A stretch of DNA of 64,000 nt from Panax quinquefolius (lineage: Eukaryota; Streptophyta; Magnoliopsida; Apiales; Araliaceae): NCBI GenBank assembly GCA_020205615.1, contig CM035171.1, positions 26,043,741 to 26,107,740 on the forward strand. Reading direction: 5' to 3'. Each line of letters opens with the position of its first letter. Within the stretch, counting starts at the first letter, position 1. The translations under genes and the position numbers were made by a program. Shown piece by piece: positions 45,787 to 57,790 of this stretch. The notes under the pieces are model-generated. The model worked only from the letters and a program-made list of their open reading frames with translations. It did not search any database and was not told the DNA's origin.

Positions 45787-45887
45787 GGATTACGTCCCCA
45801 GAATCCTGACTCAAAAATTTGTCGTTACATTCTCCCCCCTTACAAAGATTACATCCCCGAATCGCATATAACAATCTAAGTAAATAA

Positions 45888-46060
45888 ATGAGGATAATTC
45901 TTCATCATATTCTCTTGAGTTCCCACGTAGCTTCTTGACGTTGTGGTTCCTCCAAATTACCTTAACGAGAAGGTATTACTTTATTTCTCGAGAACTTGTT
46001 CTTTTTGATTCGATAATTTGAGCAGGAATTTCTTCGTAAGACAAGTCTTTTGTCGAAATG
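45888..46060 (-). pseudogene. pol: Chromodomain tail of element B
   Basis: Minus-strand fragments: AQIIESKRTSSRE, then VKVIWRNHNVK, then a shifted continuation ending near a TAG/TAA at about 45890. The IWRNHNVEEATWEL-like text is the plant chromodomain pattern. Multiple frameshifts. Confidence 0.6.
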
Positions 46061-47290
46061 TAGGGGTTCATATTCAATCACGTGCTTGTAATCGGTTTGT
46101 AGTAGGGTCGTAAAAGGTGAGACATGGAAAACATTGTGGACATTCTCTAGAGATGGAGGTAAGGCTACCTCATAAGCAACTTCTCAGACCCTTCTCGGAA
46201 CTTCAAAAGGTCAGATGAATCTTGGGCTCAATTTTCCCTTCTTTTAGAATCGATCTTTCCTTTCGAGGAGAGACCTTTAAGAACACATAACTACGGTTTG
46301 AACTCAACATTCTTACGGTGTGGATGGGCGTATTTCTTACATCTATCTTGAAAGTTCTTTGTCGATCTTGCTCGAATCACCTTGACTATATCTGCTTTGT
46401 TTGTTGTACCGATTAGGGCCTAGTAGTTGTCTTTTGTGACTTCATCCCAATATAGTGGAGTTACGCACTTTTCTGTAGTATAGCGCTTCATAGGGTGGCA
46501 TTCGATACTAAGCGTGGTAGCATGTTGTTGTTAAACAAACTCTACTAATGGTAGGTGATCATCCCAATTTCCTTTAAAAGTCCATCACACGGGCTCTTAG
46601 CATATCTTCTAATATACGAATCGTTCTCTCTCTCTCAAAATACATTTGAGGGTGGGTAATTTGTACTCATTCGCAATTGCGTACCCATGCATTCTGAAGG
46701 CGTTTCGGAAATTTGATGTGAAGCGCGATCCCTATCTGAAACAATTGATCACGGAACTCCGTGCCTCGAAACAATCTCTTTTACGTATAGCCTGCTTGGT
46801 GATCTAAGTTGAATCTTATTTTGATCGGAAGGAAGTATGCGATTTCGTCGATCGGTCGGCGATAACCCCATTTGCGTCGTAGCCTTTACGAGTCGTCGGA
46901 AGCCCGACCACGAAGTCCATTGTAATATGTTCCCATTTCCACTCTGGGATCTCTAGCGGTTGTAGCAATCCACTCGGTCTACGATGTTCGCTTTCACTTT
47001 CGGCGGTCGGACACTTGGCAACACATTACGCAACATCACGCTTCAAATTCGGCCACGAAATGTTGTCTAAGATCTTGGTACATCTTGGTACTACCGGGGT
47101 GAATCGAATATCGTGAACTATGAGCCTCGCTTAAAATATCTTCCTTAATCTCTTGAGCTGGCGGTACCCAAATTCTATTATCAAATCTCGGTATTCCTTC
47201 CTTATCCATCTTAAATCTTGGTTCGGTTCCTTTGGATATCTTCTTTGTCACATTTTACATTCTTCGTCTGAAAGTGAGCCTCCTTAACTT
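46061..47290 (-). pseudogene. pol: Integrase of element B, frameshifted
   Basis: The zinc-binding part is open at 47036-47251: NRIWVPPAQEIKEDILSEAH, SSRYSIHPGSTKMYQDLRQH, the H-H portion of HHCC. The core begins at about 46945 with EIPEWKWEHITMDFVVGLPT containing the first catalytic Asp, then TRKGYDANGVIADR. Downstream fragments down to 46061 include LYPRRFILPFEVPRR-like text in shifted frames. The protein would integrate the cDNA. At least five breaks. Confidence 0.8.
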
Positions 47291-48640
47291 TATCGGTAGG
47301 GGTTATACAGTTGCATCTGAAATATTTTCTCATCGATCTCCATAGGATACTTCACTTCCAATTCCAACTTCTCCATTCTTTGAAATTAACTCCTCACGTC
47401 ACGGTTAACAACATCGGTTTCTCCAGGCCCTTTCTACTTAAAGGCGTCGGCCACCACATTTGCCTTACGGATGGTATAGAATCTCACTGATCGTAGTCCT
47501 TAATTAACTCCAACCACCTTCTTTTTGGCATATTCAAGTCTTTACGTGTAAAAATATATTTTAGGACTCTTGTAGTGCGTATATATTTCACACTTCTCCC
47601 CATAGAGATAGTGCCTCCAGTTTTCAAAGCAAAAACTCTGCACTAACTCCAAGTCATGGGTGGGATACCCCTTCTCATAATCTTTCGGTTGTCGTGGCCA
47701 GCGTCATGATGACTACGCCATTTTTGCATGAGCACTGCGGCCAGAGTCCTTTGTGCGACGCATCACTATATACCACAAAATTTCTGTGTCATCTGGAAGA
47801 GATAACACACGGTGAACTTAACCTCTTCTTTAATTCTTGAAAGCTTTCCTCACACTTCTCCGTCAAACAAATTTCATTGATTTTTCTAGTCAGATTCGTC
47901 AGCGGGGTTGCGATCTTGGAAAAATCTGAATGAATCTTACGTAATAACACGCCGATCAAGAAAACTTCTTACTTAAGCGGCGTCTTGGTGATCCCGATTA
48001 ATCGCGAACCCGACTTTGGAGGATCCCAGAAATTAGTCCCTATCGATCACATGTCAAGAAATTGTACCCTTTCGATCCGAATTCACATTTGAAAATTTAG
48101 CGTACAACTTCTCTCTTCTCAGCGTCTCTAATGTCACCCTCAAATGTTCTTCATGTTCTTCCTTGGTTTTGAATATACCAAAATGTCATCTATAAATACC
48201 ACTACAATTTGTCCAAAAGCGGCTTGAACACTCCATTCATTAAGCCCATAAATCTTTGCGGGAGCATTTGTTAGACCAAATGACATTACGAAATTCGTAG
48301 TAGTGGTAGTATCGGTTTTGAATCTTTGTCTTGGTACATCTTACGGTCTCACCTTCAATTGATGATAACCACTCCTCAAATCTATCTTTGAAAAGTATCT
48401 CGCTCCCTTTAAGCGATCGAACAAGTCATCGATTAGCGGTAATGGATATCTATTCTTGATCGTGACCTTATTCGAGTTCTCTATAGTCGATCTGAGCCGC
48501 ATTGTCCCATCCTTCTTCTTCTGAATAAAAGCGGCGCTCCCCACGGTGATACGCTTGGTTGGATATACTTCTTGTCTAGTAATTCTTGTAGTTGAACCAT
48601 CGACTCTTTCATCTCTCTGGGGTGCCATTCGGTATGGTGC
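47291..48640 (-). pseudogene. pol: Reverse transcriptase and RNase H of element B, frameshifted
   Basis: Open part 48341-48628: [16 protein letters not shown] (family MAPxEMKELxxQLQ), [16 protein letters not shown] (with RSTI for CIDY), [40 protein letters not shown]. The catalytic VFIDDI is at 48185-48199 with the Asp pair. RNase H text (KVCEESFQELKKRL-like at about 47830; DHKSLKY region near 47550) is shifted. Frame changes every 100-200 bases. Confidence 0.82.
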
Positions 48641-48879
48641 CTTCGATATTGGGCAGTTCTGGAGCCAAATCGATCACGAATTCAACCGCTTCTATCTGGT
48701 GGAAGTCACGGCAAATCATCAGGAAATCGTCTGCGAAATCCCTCACTCTTGGTATCTCCTCTATTTTTGGATTTTCTTTCTGAATATCGACTATGTAAGC
48801 TAGATATCTACTACGGCCTTGTCTTAACAACTTCACGGCTGCATCATCGTCGGATAACTTCGCTTGTGCAGGCGACTTA

Positions 48880-49215
48880 CTACCATAAAACACAACCTTT
48901 GTGGTCATAAGGTTATCGCTTCTTACGGCAATCAATTCGCCCCATAATTGGATAACGGTCCATACCCAAGATAATATCGAATTCTCCAAGTCGAATAGGG
49001 ATAAGATCTCGTTCATAATGTTACCCTTAATATCCACTCTCGGTTCTTGTGTGCGTACTTTGCGGGAATAATTTCTCTATTCATAATTTCTATGTTCATG
49101 GGGTATTCTAACTCATCCTTAGGCAATTCTAAGTTCTTGGCAAAGTCGCCGGATATAAATGAACAAGTAGCACCGAATCAAATAATACATAAGCATTAAC
49201 TTTATTGATCGGAAT
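48880..49215 (-). pseudogene. pol: Protease region of element B, frameshifted
   Basis: Minus-strand AYVLFDSV at about 49170-49195, where the family has LFDSGAT (a base is missing after the Asp-Ser codons), then ELPKDELEYPMNIEIMNREI in a shifted frame. DLIPIRLGEFDIILGMDRYP lies at about 48950-49010. That is the usual two-motif order of a gypsy aspartic protease. Confidence 0.7.
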
Positions 49216-49376
49216 GATACGACACCACATCAGCGAGGTGCTTTGCATCTGAAGCTGTCGTGTTGAATGTTACGGCGGTCGATTCGGTTGGTTGCGATTG
49301 GTCTGTGATAGTCGAGTGCTTCCACCGTTGTTTCCTCTATTCCTCTCGATCCTGTTCCTCAGATCCTTCTTAGGAC

Positions 49377-49495
49377 AATCCCTTGCAAGATGATCCTTTG
49401 CCCCACAAGTGAAGCGAGGCACCCTTCTTTGGTTTAGAACGGTTAGGTCTTTATGTGGCCTTCGACCACAATTGTAGCATACTCGTTTTTCCCTT
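49377..49495 (-). pseudogene. gag: Nucleocapsid zinc knuckles of element B
   Basis: Two knuckle-like stretches on the minus strand: CYNCGRRPHKD (the Gly-His spacing is altered) and FTCGAKDHLARDCPKKDL (CX2CX4HX4C with the first Cys as written Phe-Thr-Cys). RNA-binding part of Gag. Confidence 0.7.
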
Positions 49496-50347
49496 CATAC
49501 AAACTCCCGGATGAGCTTTTTAGCGGGTTGAGCACGCTTGATCTTCTTCTTTTGCCCTCCTTGTTGACTTCGGTGACGAGTTATCGGACCACTTTCTCTT
49601 GATTATTATTACCTCCGTCTACTACTTCCACGGTCTTGTTAATTCCTTCATTTTCACTCTTTTTTCTTCTTGATCACGATTATATTTAGATCTGCATCGC
49701 TTCCACCTTGTGAGTATGGCCTTCTCTAACACTCCGGCAAAAGTGTTGATTGGAACATTGACACCTTTTTATCTGACGAGGCTTTGGTCCACCTTCAAAG
49801 CGTCTTGCCTTTCTCTCGTCGGTATGCACTTGATATGTGGCGAACCTAGCCAATTCGTTGAACCTTGCCGCATAAATCTGCTACGGACATATTCCCTGTT
49901 TCAACTCAAAAAGCGAACTTCCATTTGGTTTTGCGAACTAGTCGGAAAATACATCTCGAAAAACATCTCCTTAAATCTCTCGGTTATTACATCTTCTCCT
50001 CCCCGTACTTTGTTTGCACGCCACTGATAGCTAGCCCGGACTTGACATGAATGTTGCATATGCGGTCTTCTGGTCTTCCCTTACTCTGGCGGCGTCAAAC
50101 ACCTTCTCCATCTCCATAACCCGTGTTTGAGCTTGATTGGGTTCATAGAACCTTTAAACTCTGGCGGTCCCAGCCTTGAAATCCTTGAGCGTGGTGTTTG
50201 GTGGGGCTTGTGGTTGATTGTTAATTGCTCCGGCCGGTAAATTCACCCAATTCTTTGAGCAGGGTCGACATTGGTGGTGTTGTTGTTGTTATTCGTTGAC
50301 CCTTCACGGGGTTTGGTCGACGATTTGGTAAATCTTCTTGGCGGCAT
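49496..50347 (-). pseudogene. gag: Gag capsid of element B, frameshifted
   Basis: Start codon at 50347 (MPPRRFTKSSTKPREGSTNN), an Asn-rich linker, GPPEFKG, then TERFKEMFFEMYFPTSSQN, FFELKQGNMSVADLCGKVQR and HISSAYRREKGKTL in changing frames. These match the plant Retrotrans_gag domain. About five breaks. Confidence 0.75.
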
Positions 50348-50779
50348 TTTTACATTAAATAAGCGCTTTATTAGAACTTTATTTATTTCTCTAAATAGTT
50401 AAGGCATTACTCGACAATTTAACATATCACTTAACACATCATCTCAAACAACTTGATATATTTGCATTCAAATCAAAGTTTTAACATTAAGCGATAGCAT
50501 AAGCTGCTATTTACATCAACTATCTGGAATAAAGAATCCACGAGATTTAAAACATTCAAATATTCTTTCGTTCATAAACACGTCGAATTTACATATAAAA
50601 ACTAATTAAGTCTTTCACATAATTAAACAAATTCTATCCTTTATGCTGTAAAGTATTTGGATAGCCTTGCTACGTTCCTCCTCCGTGATGCGGCACATGT
50701 CGTTCTACGATCTAGCATATATGATGGTAGATCCTCAAAGCTGGATTGGATACTTCTAACTTTCGATCTTGGACCACAT

Positions 50780-51360
50780 TCATTGCATTTTGTAGTGTAG
50801 AGTATGTCTCCTCAAGTTTAGCCTTCTTGGCATGGCGATCATCTTACTCCACGATCGCGCTGGCGTGACTCTCGTACCTGACCCTCCTCTGCTATGGCAA
50901 GCCTCTACGAGGTCTCCTTGAGATCCTTCTTTAACTTCTCTATTTTGCGGACTTATCCTAAAGTTCGACCCTTCTCGTGAACAGATCCCCTCCACGTTTC
51001 CTAGCGTGTGTGTGAAAGTCACAATCTCTCTCATCATACGCTTTCGATAGTGTCTGGCGACTAAGCTTGCTTTGCTTTCGGTCAAATCCGAGCAGTATCC
51101 TGCTGACTCTACGTTACGATCATAGAGTCGTCATACATCTCTGCATCAATGGAGTTCGGTGGGAACTCCTCTTCTTCCTCTTCTTCTTCCTCTTCCTCGG
51201 GATCCTCCTCTGGATGGGTCTCGGCTCATGCTCACGACCAGCAGCGGTGATCATGGAGATGACTCTCTCTGTACAAGTTGTTCCCGACGGCGACATGAAT
51301 GTCTGGGGCTCCTCCTCTATAGGTAATCGGGGTTCCTCCTCCCGGCTCGACTAGCTCCTC
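50780..51360 (-). CDS. Extra leader reading frame of element B, acidic then coiled-coil-like, broken
   Basis: Between the primer site and gag, about 1.25 kb is longer than a bare leader. Minus-strand text reads PEEDPEEEEEEEEEEFPPNS, IDAEMYDDSMIVT and then, in another frame, SLVARHYRKRMMREIVTFTH, TLGNVEG and helical charged text to 50780. A charged, possibly coiled-coil protein ahead of gag has been seen in some plant gypsy elements. Stops and frame changes interrupt it. I cannot name a function. Confidence 0.4.
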
Positions 51361-51584
51361 CAATATCAGACATCCACGACAACAAAATTTTAAGTTTTAG
51401 TTACTAATCAGGTGCTAGCGAACACATAGATTAACACATAAGCACATAAAGTCTTTTATTATCTTTAATGAATTTAGAAATTCATTTCTTAGAACTTCGA
51501 TAAGAGTTTACCACTACTATGTTCTCGATCTCTCTGAGGCTACTACCTAAGGTTGTTCCCCCCACCTAAGGTTCATAACCTTCT

Positions 51585-51598
51585 GACTTTGATACCAA
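51585..51598 (-). other. Primer binding site of element B
   Basis: Minus-strand TTGGTATCAAAGTC follows three bases after the LTR end GGGGTGTCACA. Initiator Met tRNA type. Confidence 0.75.
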
Positions 51599-51601
51599 CT
51601 T

Positions 51602-53692
51602 TGTGACACCCCAAAATCGGTACTTCCATTTCCACGAGTTTGGTGTTCATTCTCTGAAACATCATCTATCTATCTACCCATAAATAAAATCTGACCATCT
51701 GATAGATAGAATAAATAATAACTCTCTCCCCTTATGGGGTTACATCAATTGCATAACTAAATAAATCCGAGGTTAATCTAACCTTAAAATATAAATCTGG
51801 AAACATAACAATTAAGTCTTAAGTAACATCGATTCTAAATGTCATTACTGACCACATAAACAAATAGTCTTCATTACTTGCTAATCTTGCCCTTGCCTTT
51901 ACTTAGTGGAAGAAACAAATACATTCTCTCGTTCTTAAGCGCAATGTTATTATTACGCAAGAGTGAGCACGATTGCCCTGAAGTATAACAATATAATAAA
52001 TGAATAATAATAACATGCGAATGAATTAATAACTTTGAATATAAAAGCTCGACTTTTGAATCGAGAATGAATAACAAGAATCGAAAAGAAATTACGAGGG
52101 TCACAAGACCTTGAACTATGTCCTAGGTTGTCAAGTGTTTATTCTTGAAACCTTTAACGATCGTAAAGACTATGGACTCTTCTTCTTCGTACTTAGGGGA
52201 TCGAGCCCTTAGTACCATCTTGTGCCACAATATCTTAGCGCTAAAGCGTAAATAATCCCCTATTAAAGGGTTGTTCATCTCGGTTTGACATGGTCCGCAC
52301 CAAAGGAAGTTTGGATTGGGTAAGCTCGATAAAAGTTCTAGAATTTATAGCGCTTATCAACTATGGACTAGTTGAATCGATAAGGGTTCACTAGTCTTCT
52401 GAGGTTCAACAATAATTGATATTGATTTGAATAATAAAATTCAAGATGTATCTGATCGAATAAGTATTGTATAATAGGAATTATGCTTTTAAAGAATGAT
52501 AAGATCTAATATGAAATCTTGACTTGAACAATAATAAACAAGATAGAATAATGAACTTGCTTTATGTAAAGAATTAAGGTTTAGGAACTTGCCTCGTGTG
52601 TAGGCTAAGCGATTACTACTTAGTTCACCACAAGTCTACACACATACCATATATATTCACGAAATTCATTAGTTACATTTTCTCTTAATTATTTAATATA
52701 AACTCTACTTTATTTAACAAATCATTACCCTTCTAATTTAATTATTAAATTAGAATATTTTCATTCTCTTCTTATTATTACACTCGAATAAATTATTTCA
52801 TAATAATTTCCATCGAATATTTATTTTATTCCATAAACATCTCAATTAAAATATTTACTTTATTTTATAAATATTTTAATAATAATTTTCATCGAATATT
52901 TATTTTATTCCATGAATATCTCAATTAAAATATTTAATTTATTTTATAAATATTTTAATAATAATTTTCATCAAATATTTATTTTATTCCATAAATATCT
53001 CAATTAAAATATTTAATTTATTTTATAAATATTTTAATAATAATTTTCATCGAATATTTTTTTTTTTTTTTTTTTTTATTTATTTATTTATTTATTTATT
53101 TTTTTTTTTTTTTTTTTTTGTAGGAAGTATGGTAATGTAGTTTAGTAGCTTGCGTAGAAATGAGAGTTACCAGAGCTCATTTTCTGCGATTTCTATGATT
53201 CTGCGATTCTTGAACATAACATAAAGCAAATTAGGTTAAAAAATCAATCACTGCGTAAAATTATACATGAATATGGCCATAACTTCCAATTTCCTTGTCC
53301 ATATATTAGTTTAAGCATACCCAAATACTAGAATTTATACATAATCATTACCCCTGACATTTATAGAGTAGTTTAAACCCATTAAAACACATAATTCTGA
53401 AATTAAAATATGTAAATTATCTTTATTCTTGATCTTTCTTGAAGGTTTTGAATAAAAACATAGAATTTACTACTATGGATTAGATTATAAGGTCAAATCC
53501 AACCACTCAAGTTTCATTTTGTTCATTTTAGCATGTATAATCATATATAAGTGTAAAATTTAGGGATAATATATGATCAACGCATTAAATTTGTGCGTAA
53601 GGGCCATATGGCCATATCACGTACTCTGTAAATTTTTGAAATAACAAGCCAAAATCATCGTCATAATCTTATGAAACCAATGATATGGAAGC

Positions 53693-53743
<51 letters not shown>

Positions 53744-54542
53744 CATGCCTTACAACTTCGAATTATTATATATATTCACATAACGACATGATTTCCCAAT
53801 TATAGAGAATTCTGAGTAAGAAAGCCATATAAAAACTTTAAAAGGCGTAAATAAATAAATTGGGTTGAAGAGATTACCCAGCGTAGATTACTAGAAAGTG
53901 AATTTCCCAACAAAAACTACGAACTCTCGAACTCTCTCTCTCTCTCTGTCTCTCTCTACGTGTTATGCGGACTTAGAAAAAAAAATGAAAAGGAAAAATA
54001 AAAGGCGTCGATAAATAAGGAGATGAAGCCCGGCCTTGATAATAATGGTGATTACCCCATCATAGTGAAGCTGCTCATAACTCCCCTTAGGGCCTTGTTT
54101 GGTGACAAGAATAGGATTTAAACCCATTTAATTTAATAAAGCTTATAATATAGTTTAAGTAATGTCACACTCCTTATAAAATAAATCAATATCTTATTTA
54201 ATTTATTTTAAATAAAATAATTTCTCATTAATTCACATAGCTACATAATTAATTTCTCATTTAATAATAATATTAAATTATTAAATCTCTAATTAATAAT
54301 TAAATTAATTAAAATAACATAGGCTTATTAAATACTTCTTTTAATTGATAAGTTCACATAATCACATACTTGAATAATAAAATTTCTCACATTAATTTAA
54401 TAAATGTAACACATATAATTAAATTAATCTATCACAACTTCACTTCAATTAAATTAATTATTTAATCTAATAATTAATAAATATTAAAAAAATATTTATT
54501 GATCGATAAATATTAAAATTAAATTACAAAATTACGGTTGTC
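51602..54542 (-). repeat. Element B 5' LTR
   Basis: About 2.94 kb, ends TGTGACACCCC (plus strand) at 51602 and GGTTGTC at 54542. Holds the same three AT-rich 115-bp units (52800-53055), poly-T tract (53057-53120) and (AT)n run (53697-53742) as the 3' LTR. The CTCTCTCTCTCTGTCTCTC stretch near 53930 marks a leader-like region on the opposite side. Confidence 0.85.
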
Positions 54543-55413
54543 TTCAACCAACGATCCATATTGATTTAGTATTATAACTTCAACCAATGGTCTAAAAAAT
54601 TAGCACATCTCCTCATGGAATAATAAGCCAAACTTATAACAAACCCCTCTATTTATATCAAAAATTGAATAAATATTTACCATAAATCATTTATCTTTAT
54701 TCAACACTTTTTTAATCTATTAACAATTATTCATCATTAATCTTACAACTCACAATATTTAACAACCAGATCATTCCCAGGAAAGAAGGGGCTTTCCGAT
54801 AAGGATTTCTCCCTAATGGTGCGCAATTTGGTGACCAAACACCTTTCCTTGACAGAACTTTCTAGACATCGTCAATAATACAAATAATAATATGAATAAC
54901 ATTGTCGTCTCAATTATTGATTTAATAATATAAAATATTATGTAGAGGATACTGTGACAATAATTGAATCAAATAACATGAGATACTATGCATCAATTAC
55001 TGTAGCAATAATTGAGTATAACCGAGTGACTTCTCACGTAAGCATAAATAATCAATACCGTGTGCTACTATGCAACCACACGTATTACTGTTCTTTTACC
55101 ACCGGGTATTTTAACAGTTTAACGGTAAAACTTTCACCGTTATTTTTTTATAAAAAGTTATTTCTATCATTTTCTAATTCCGACAGTTATTCCGTTGTGG
55201 GGTCCACCAATGATGGTGTCGTCGCACAAATATTCTCCGACAAAAAGAATATTCCCCGACCAAACGAATATTTCCCGACACAACGAATATTTTATAACAA
55301 CTTGTTTACTTTGCAAAATTTTCAAATATCATCCTTAACTTTAAACTTTTATCAATTTAACTATTTACCAAAATAGAAAAAATAAATACTTTTATTTCAT
55401 AAAATTCGGGGTC
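54543..55413 (-). repeat. A-prime LTR, 5' piece
   Basis: Minus-strand start TGACCCCGAATTTTATG (55413) corresponds to TGTAAGACCCC-TTTTATAAAT of the A LTRs. The text then follows A: AACAAGTTGTTATAAAATATTCG, GTGGACCCC-like, the CGGTATTGATTATTTATGCTTACGTGAGAAGTCAC block (in the + orientation GTGACTTCTCACGTAAGC at 55027) and GTGAGTTGTAAGATTAATGAT. About 100 bases at 54770-54870 are extra. The frame 54954-55376 is an LTR translation, not a gene. Confidence 0.7.
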
Positions 55414-55602
55414 ACCGGTGGCATACCTTTCATACAGAATTACCATTTTGCCCTTTAAGCTTCTATTTCTTGCTTTGCAATCTCAACCTGTTCCTACAAT
55501 GAACAAATATGAAAACACATTAAGCCATACTAAAAACACTTAAGATAACAATGATTAAAGATTGAAAATTAACTGATTTGTAAGTACGAAACCCACTCAT
55601 CA
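55414..55602 (-). repeat. E-family LTR, 5' portion (partner of 4343-5300)
   Basis: Minus-strand start TGATGAGTGGGTTTCGTAC follows a purine tract (TTTGGGGGTATT) at 55603-55617. It ends where the A-prime LTR begins, and the rest of the LTR resumes at 5300. Compare the E LTRs at 58562 (plus) and 63508 (minus), both starting TGAT(G/A)AGT. Confidence 0.65.
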
Positions 55603-56718
55603 AATACCCCCAAACTTAAAATCATGCTTATCCTCAAGCAAACACAATGCAATGCAACTAACTACAAGCCTACGAATCCAGCTATCAAATAGTACAAAGT
55701 TCACCATTATGCCTCAGAGAAATCACAATAGATGAGACAGTAAATTTAACCAAGAACATATCATCAATTCATAACAACTTTCAAATCATCGCATGTTCTA
55801 ACTGATGTAGTGTGTGTGTGTTCTCAATAACCATGGAAATTGACAATAGATCAAATATATCACATAATACGCTTCTTAAAGGAATGATCATAGTTTCAAC
55901 TTAAGAAGTTGTGTAAACAAGCTAAGCTCAGCCAAAAATATGCAATTACCAAGTTAGAAGTTAATATGGGATAAGATTGCAACTTTATTCAATTACGGGG
56001 GCATTTTTTTTTCTCTTTTTTCCGTATTTCTATTTACACATGACTGTACAATGTCTAGTCCTCTTAGACTTTTTAGTGCTTCCCATTTAGTGAGCTTTCG
56101 ACTAACGACTCCTAAGCCAGACGACTTTAGGGCGCTGGGTGTAAGGACATCCCCTAGGGCGTACTTACTCGAGTAACAAAGGCCATAAAATTAAACTAGT
56201 CACGGTGTTTGTTCATATTTTTTTTCCTTTAACTACCATTTTCTTTCGTTTCCTTTTCTCTTTTTTATATAATATATAGATCCCATATCTTCCCCTAACT
56301 AAGTCTTTGCATAATCCTAGCCTTCACCACTAGTTCATTCATTTTCTTCCATTAAACCTGTAATTTCCCTCGAGAAGTCAATTATGTGACTATTTCAACT
56401 AAGTCAGTTAACATGGTCATCATACTGTGATATCTGGTTACATCAATTTCAAACAGGAAAAGATTTATAACATGCCATGAAATTTCATCAATGCCTTAAT
56501 TATCAAAACTGCACAATAACCATGTAATCCCAATCTCATCATTGGCCTAGTTACCTTCATATGTACTGACCAGCCAGAATCATGCAATTAGAACTATCTA
56601 CATGCAACAAATATGATGAACTAACGTATTTTTGGATTTTCATTTTTTTAATAATAGTAAGCAATTACACGAAAACAAAAACAAAAATAAAGCTAACATG
56701 CAACTACATACATCAACT
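55603..56718 (-). mobile_element. E-family interior, 3' non-coding part
   Basis: Reading on the minus strand toward the LTR: a block with GTCGTCTGGCTTAGGAGTCG and CTAAGAGGACTAGACATTG (about 56060-56130), a (CA)n run at 55808-55818, then CTTGAGGATAAGCATGATTT and the purine tract TTTGGGGG. Long non-coding 3' regions with 'TTGAGGACAAGCAA...TTTGGGGG' are known from plant Athila/Tat elements. No coding frame is supported; 56632-56832 on the plus strand is not convincing. Confidence 0.55.
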
Positions 56719-57460
56719 GTAGCACCCCCTTCCCGAAAAGGAAAGAAAGGTCACGTGCAAAGCACAACAAACCTCAAAATAAGTAAGCATAGCACTAATA
56801 ACCTCAAAATATTAATAGTGGTGATCCATTAATAAAGTACTAAATACAATTCTCCAAACAGAGTCAAAATAATCAAAACTTAACATTCGAATCAACCTAG
56901 ATGGTCAAAGGCAACACTCTCATCACACTAGCCTTGAATCACCCCTGTAACCTGCCAGAAGAAAAACACAGCATGAGCCAAATACCCAGTAAGTATATAA
57001 AGATTAAAAAGATATAAAATTAAAATAAGAAATCAACAAAGACAAAATATTGCCTCTTACAAAAAATAAAATCTCCAAAGATTTGAATAGAATATATCTG
57101 AACCAACAGAATTAACGAAACAAACAGAAGAGTAAGGAAAATAATGAACTGAAATAACTAACCCAATTAATTGAACTGAACATAAACCAACAAAATTAAT
57201 ACAATAAAATAATAGGCTGAAACAAATGGTTGGGGTTATTTCATACTGATTGAGCTCAGAAGTATATTTTGCCACACAGGCAAGTCAAACTAATGCCACA
57301 CATGCAATCAAAATAATGCCACACAGGCACAAGACGACATGCCTATGGTACCCTACGGGTGGTTGTAGCTCAGGTATACCCTACGGTATATTCTAAAAAA
57401 AATATCATGTCACAACATATATGACATAATACCAATAAAAGGGTTCTATATGTACATCGA
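56719..57460 (-). repeat. Fragment of another gypsy-type LTR
   Basis: Plus-strand TGTAGCACCCCCTTCCCG at 56719 looks like the reversed LTR end (GGGGTGCTACA). Inside are CATGAGCCAAATACCCAGTAAGTATATAAAGA (seen in many reversed plant gypsy LTRs) and three copies of ATGCCACACAGGCA at 57290-57330, then paired TACCCTACGG words. The other end is unclear. Confidence 0.4.
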
Positions 57461-57469
57461 CGTCGGGAT

Positions 57470-57790
57470 TTTTTAAGTGCCCCTTTCCGTTGCTTGTTCT
57501 TTGGTGTTCTCATTTTAGGTGAGATTTGTTTGAAAAAACAACTGAAAAAGGTCCGACATTTATAATGTCGACGATGGAGTGTTAAGAGTCGCCAGTTGGT
57601 TTTTTAAATGGTTGTACCAACAAAACCGAGAAAACGTTTGCACATTGACCCAGTGATGTGACACTGCTAAACGGGTCGGTGAAACTGAGATTCATTAGGG
57701 TCCGGGGACTTGATTATGCGGAGGGAAGGTGTTAGGCACCCCCCGACATCCGTGTTACCACGATGACCGCCTCTTTTCAAGAAATCATTA
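57470..57790 (+). other. Tat/Ogre-like conserved non-coding block
   Basis: GAGTCGCCAGTTGG, AAACTGAGATTCATTAGGGTC, CGGGGACTTGATTATGCG, GGGAAGGTGTTAGGCACCCC follow the order of a sequence widespread in plant Tat/Ogre retrotransposon 5' regions. There is a short inverted repeat, GTCGACATTATAAATGTCGGAC, at about 57552-57575. No ORF. Lineage given from memory of the motif only. Confidence 0.45.

Larger units (their letters stand above)
42904..54542 (-). mobile_element. Element B: chromovirus in minus orientation
   Basis: 5' LTR 51602-54542, primer site 51585-51598, leader, gag, pol, purine tract and 3' LTR 42904-45769. Terminus TGTGACAACCG...GGGGTGTCACA. The 3' LTR lacks the last 56 bases, which stand in the 5' LTR (51602-51657), and abuts an A-LTR scrap, so the element is broken on its left. 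The 5' LTR also lacks its first bases. No target duplication can be shown. It is a Ty3/gypsy chromovirus by gene order and a chromodomain-type tail. Confidence 0.85.

Noticed and set aside
51067..51354. Leu/Phe-rich plus-strand frame resembling a membrane protein
   Set aside because: It is the complement of the acidic Glu run in the leader frame of element B.
26874..54542. Endogenous pararetrovirus (caulimovirid)
   Set aside because: Gene order protease-RT-RNase H-integrase, a chromodomain, LTRs, and initiator Met primer sites fit Ty3/gypsy chromoviruses; no movement or coat-protein region of a plant virus is seen.
54954..55376. 140-codon plus-strand frame
   Set aside because: Antisense translation of the A-prime LTR; the same place in A1-A3 has no frame.
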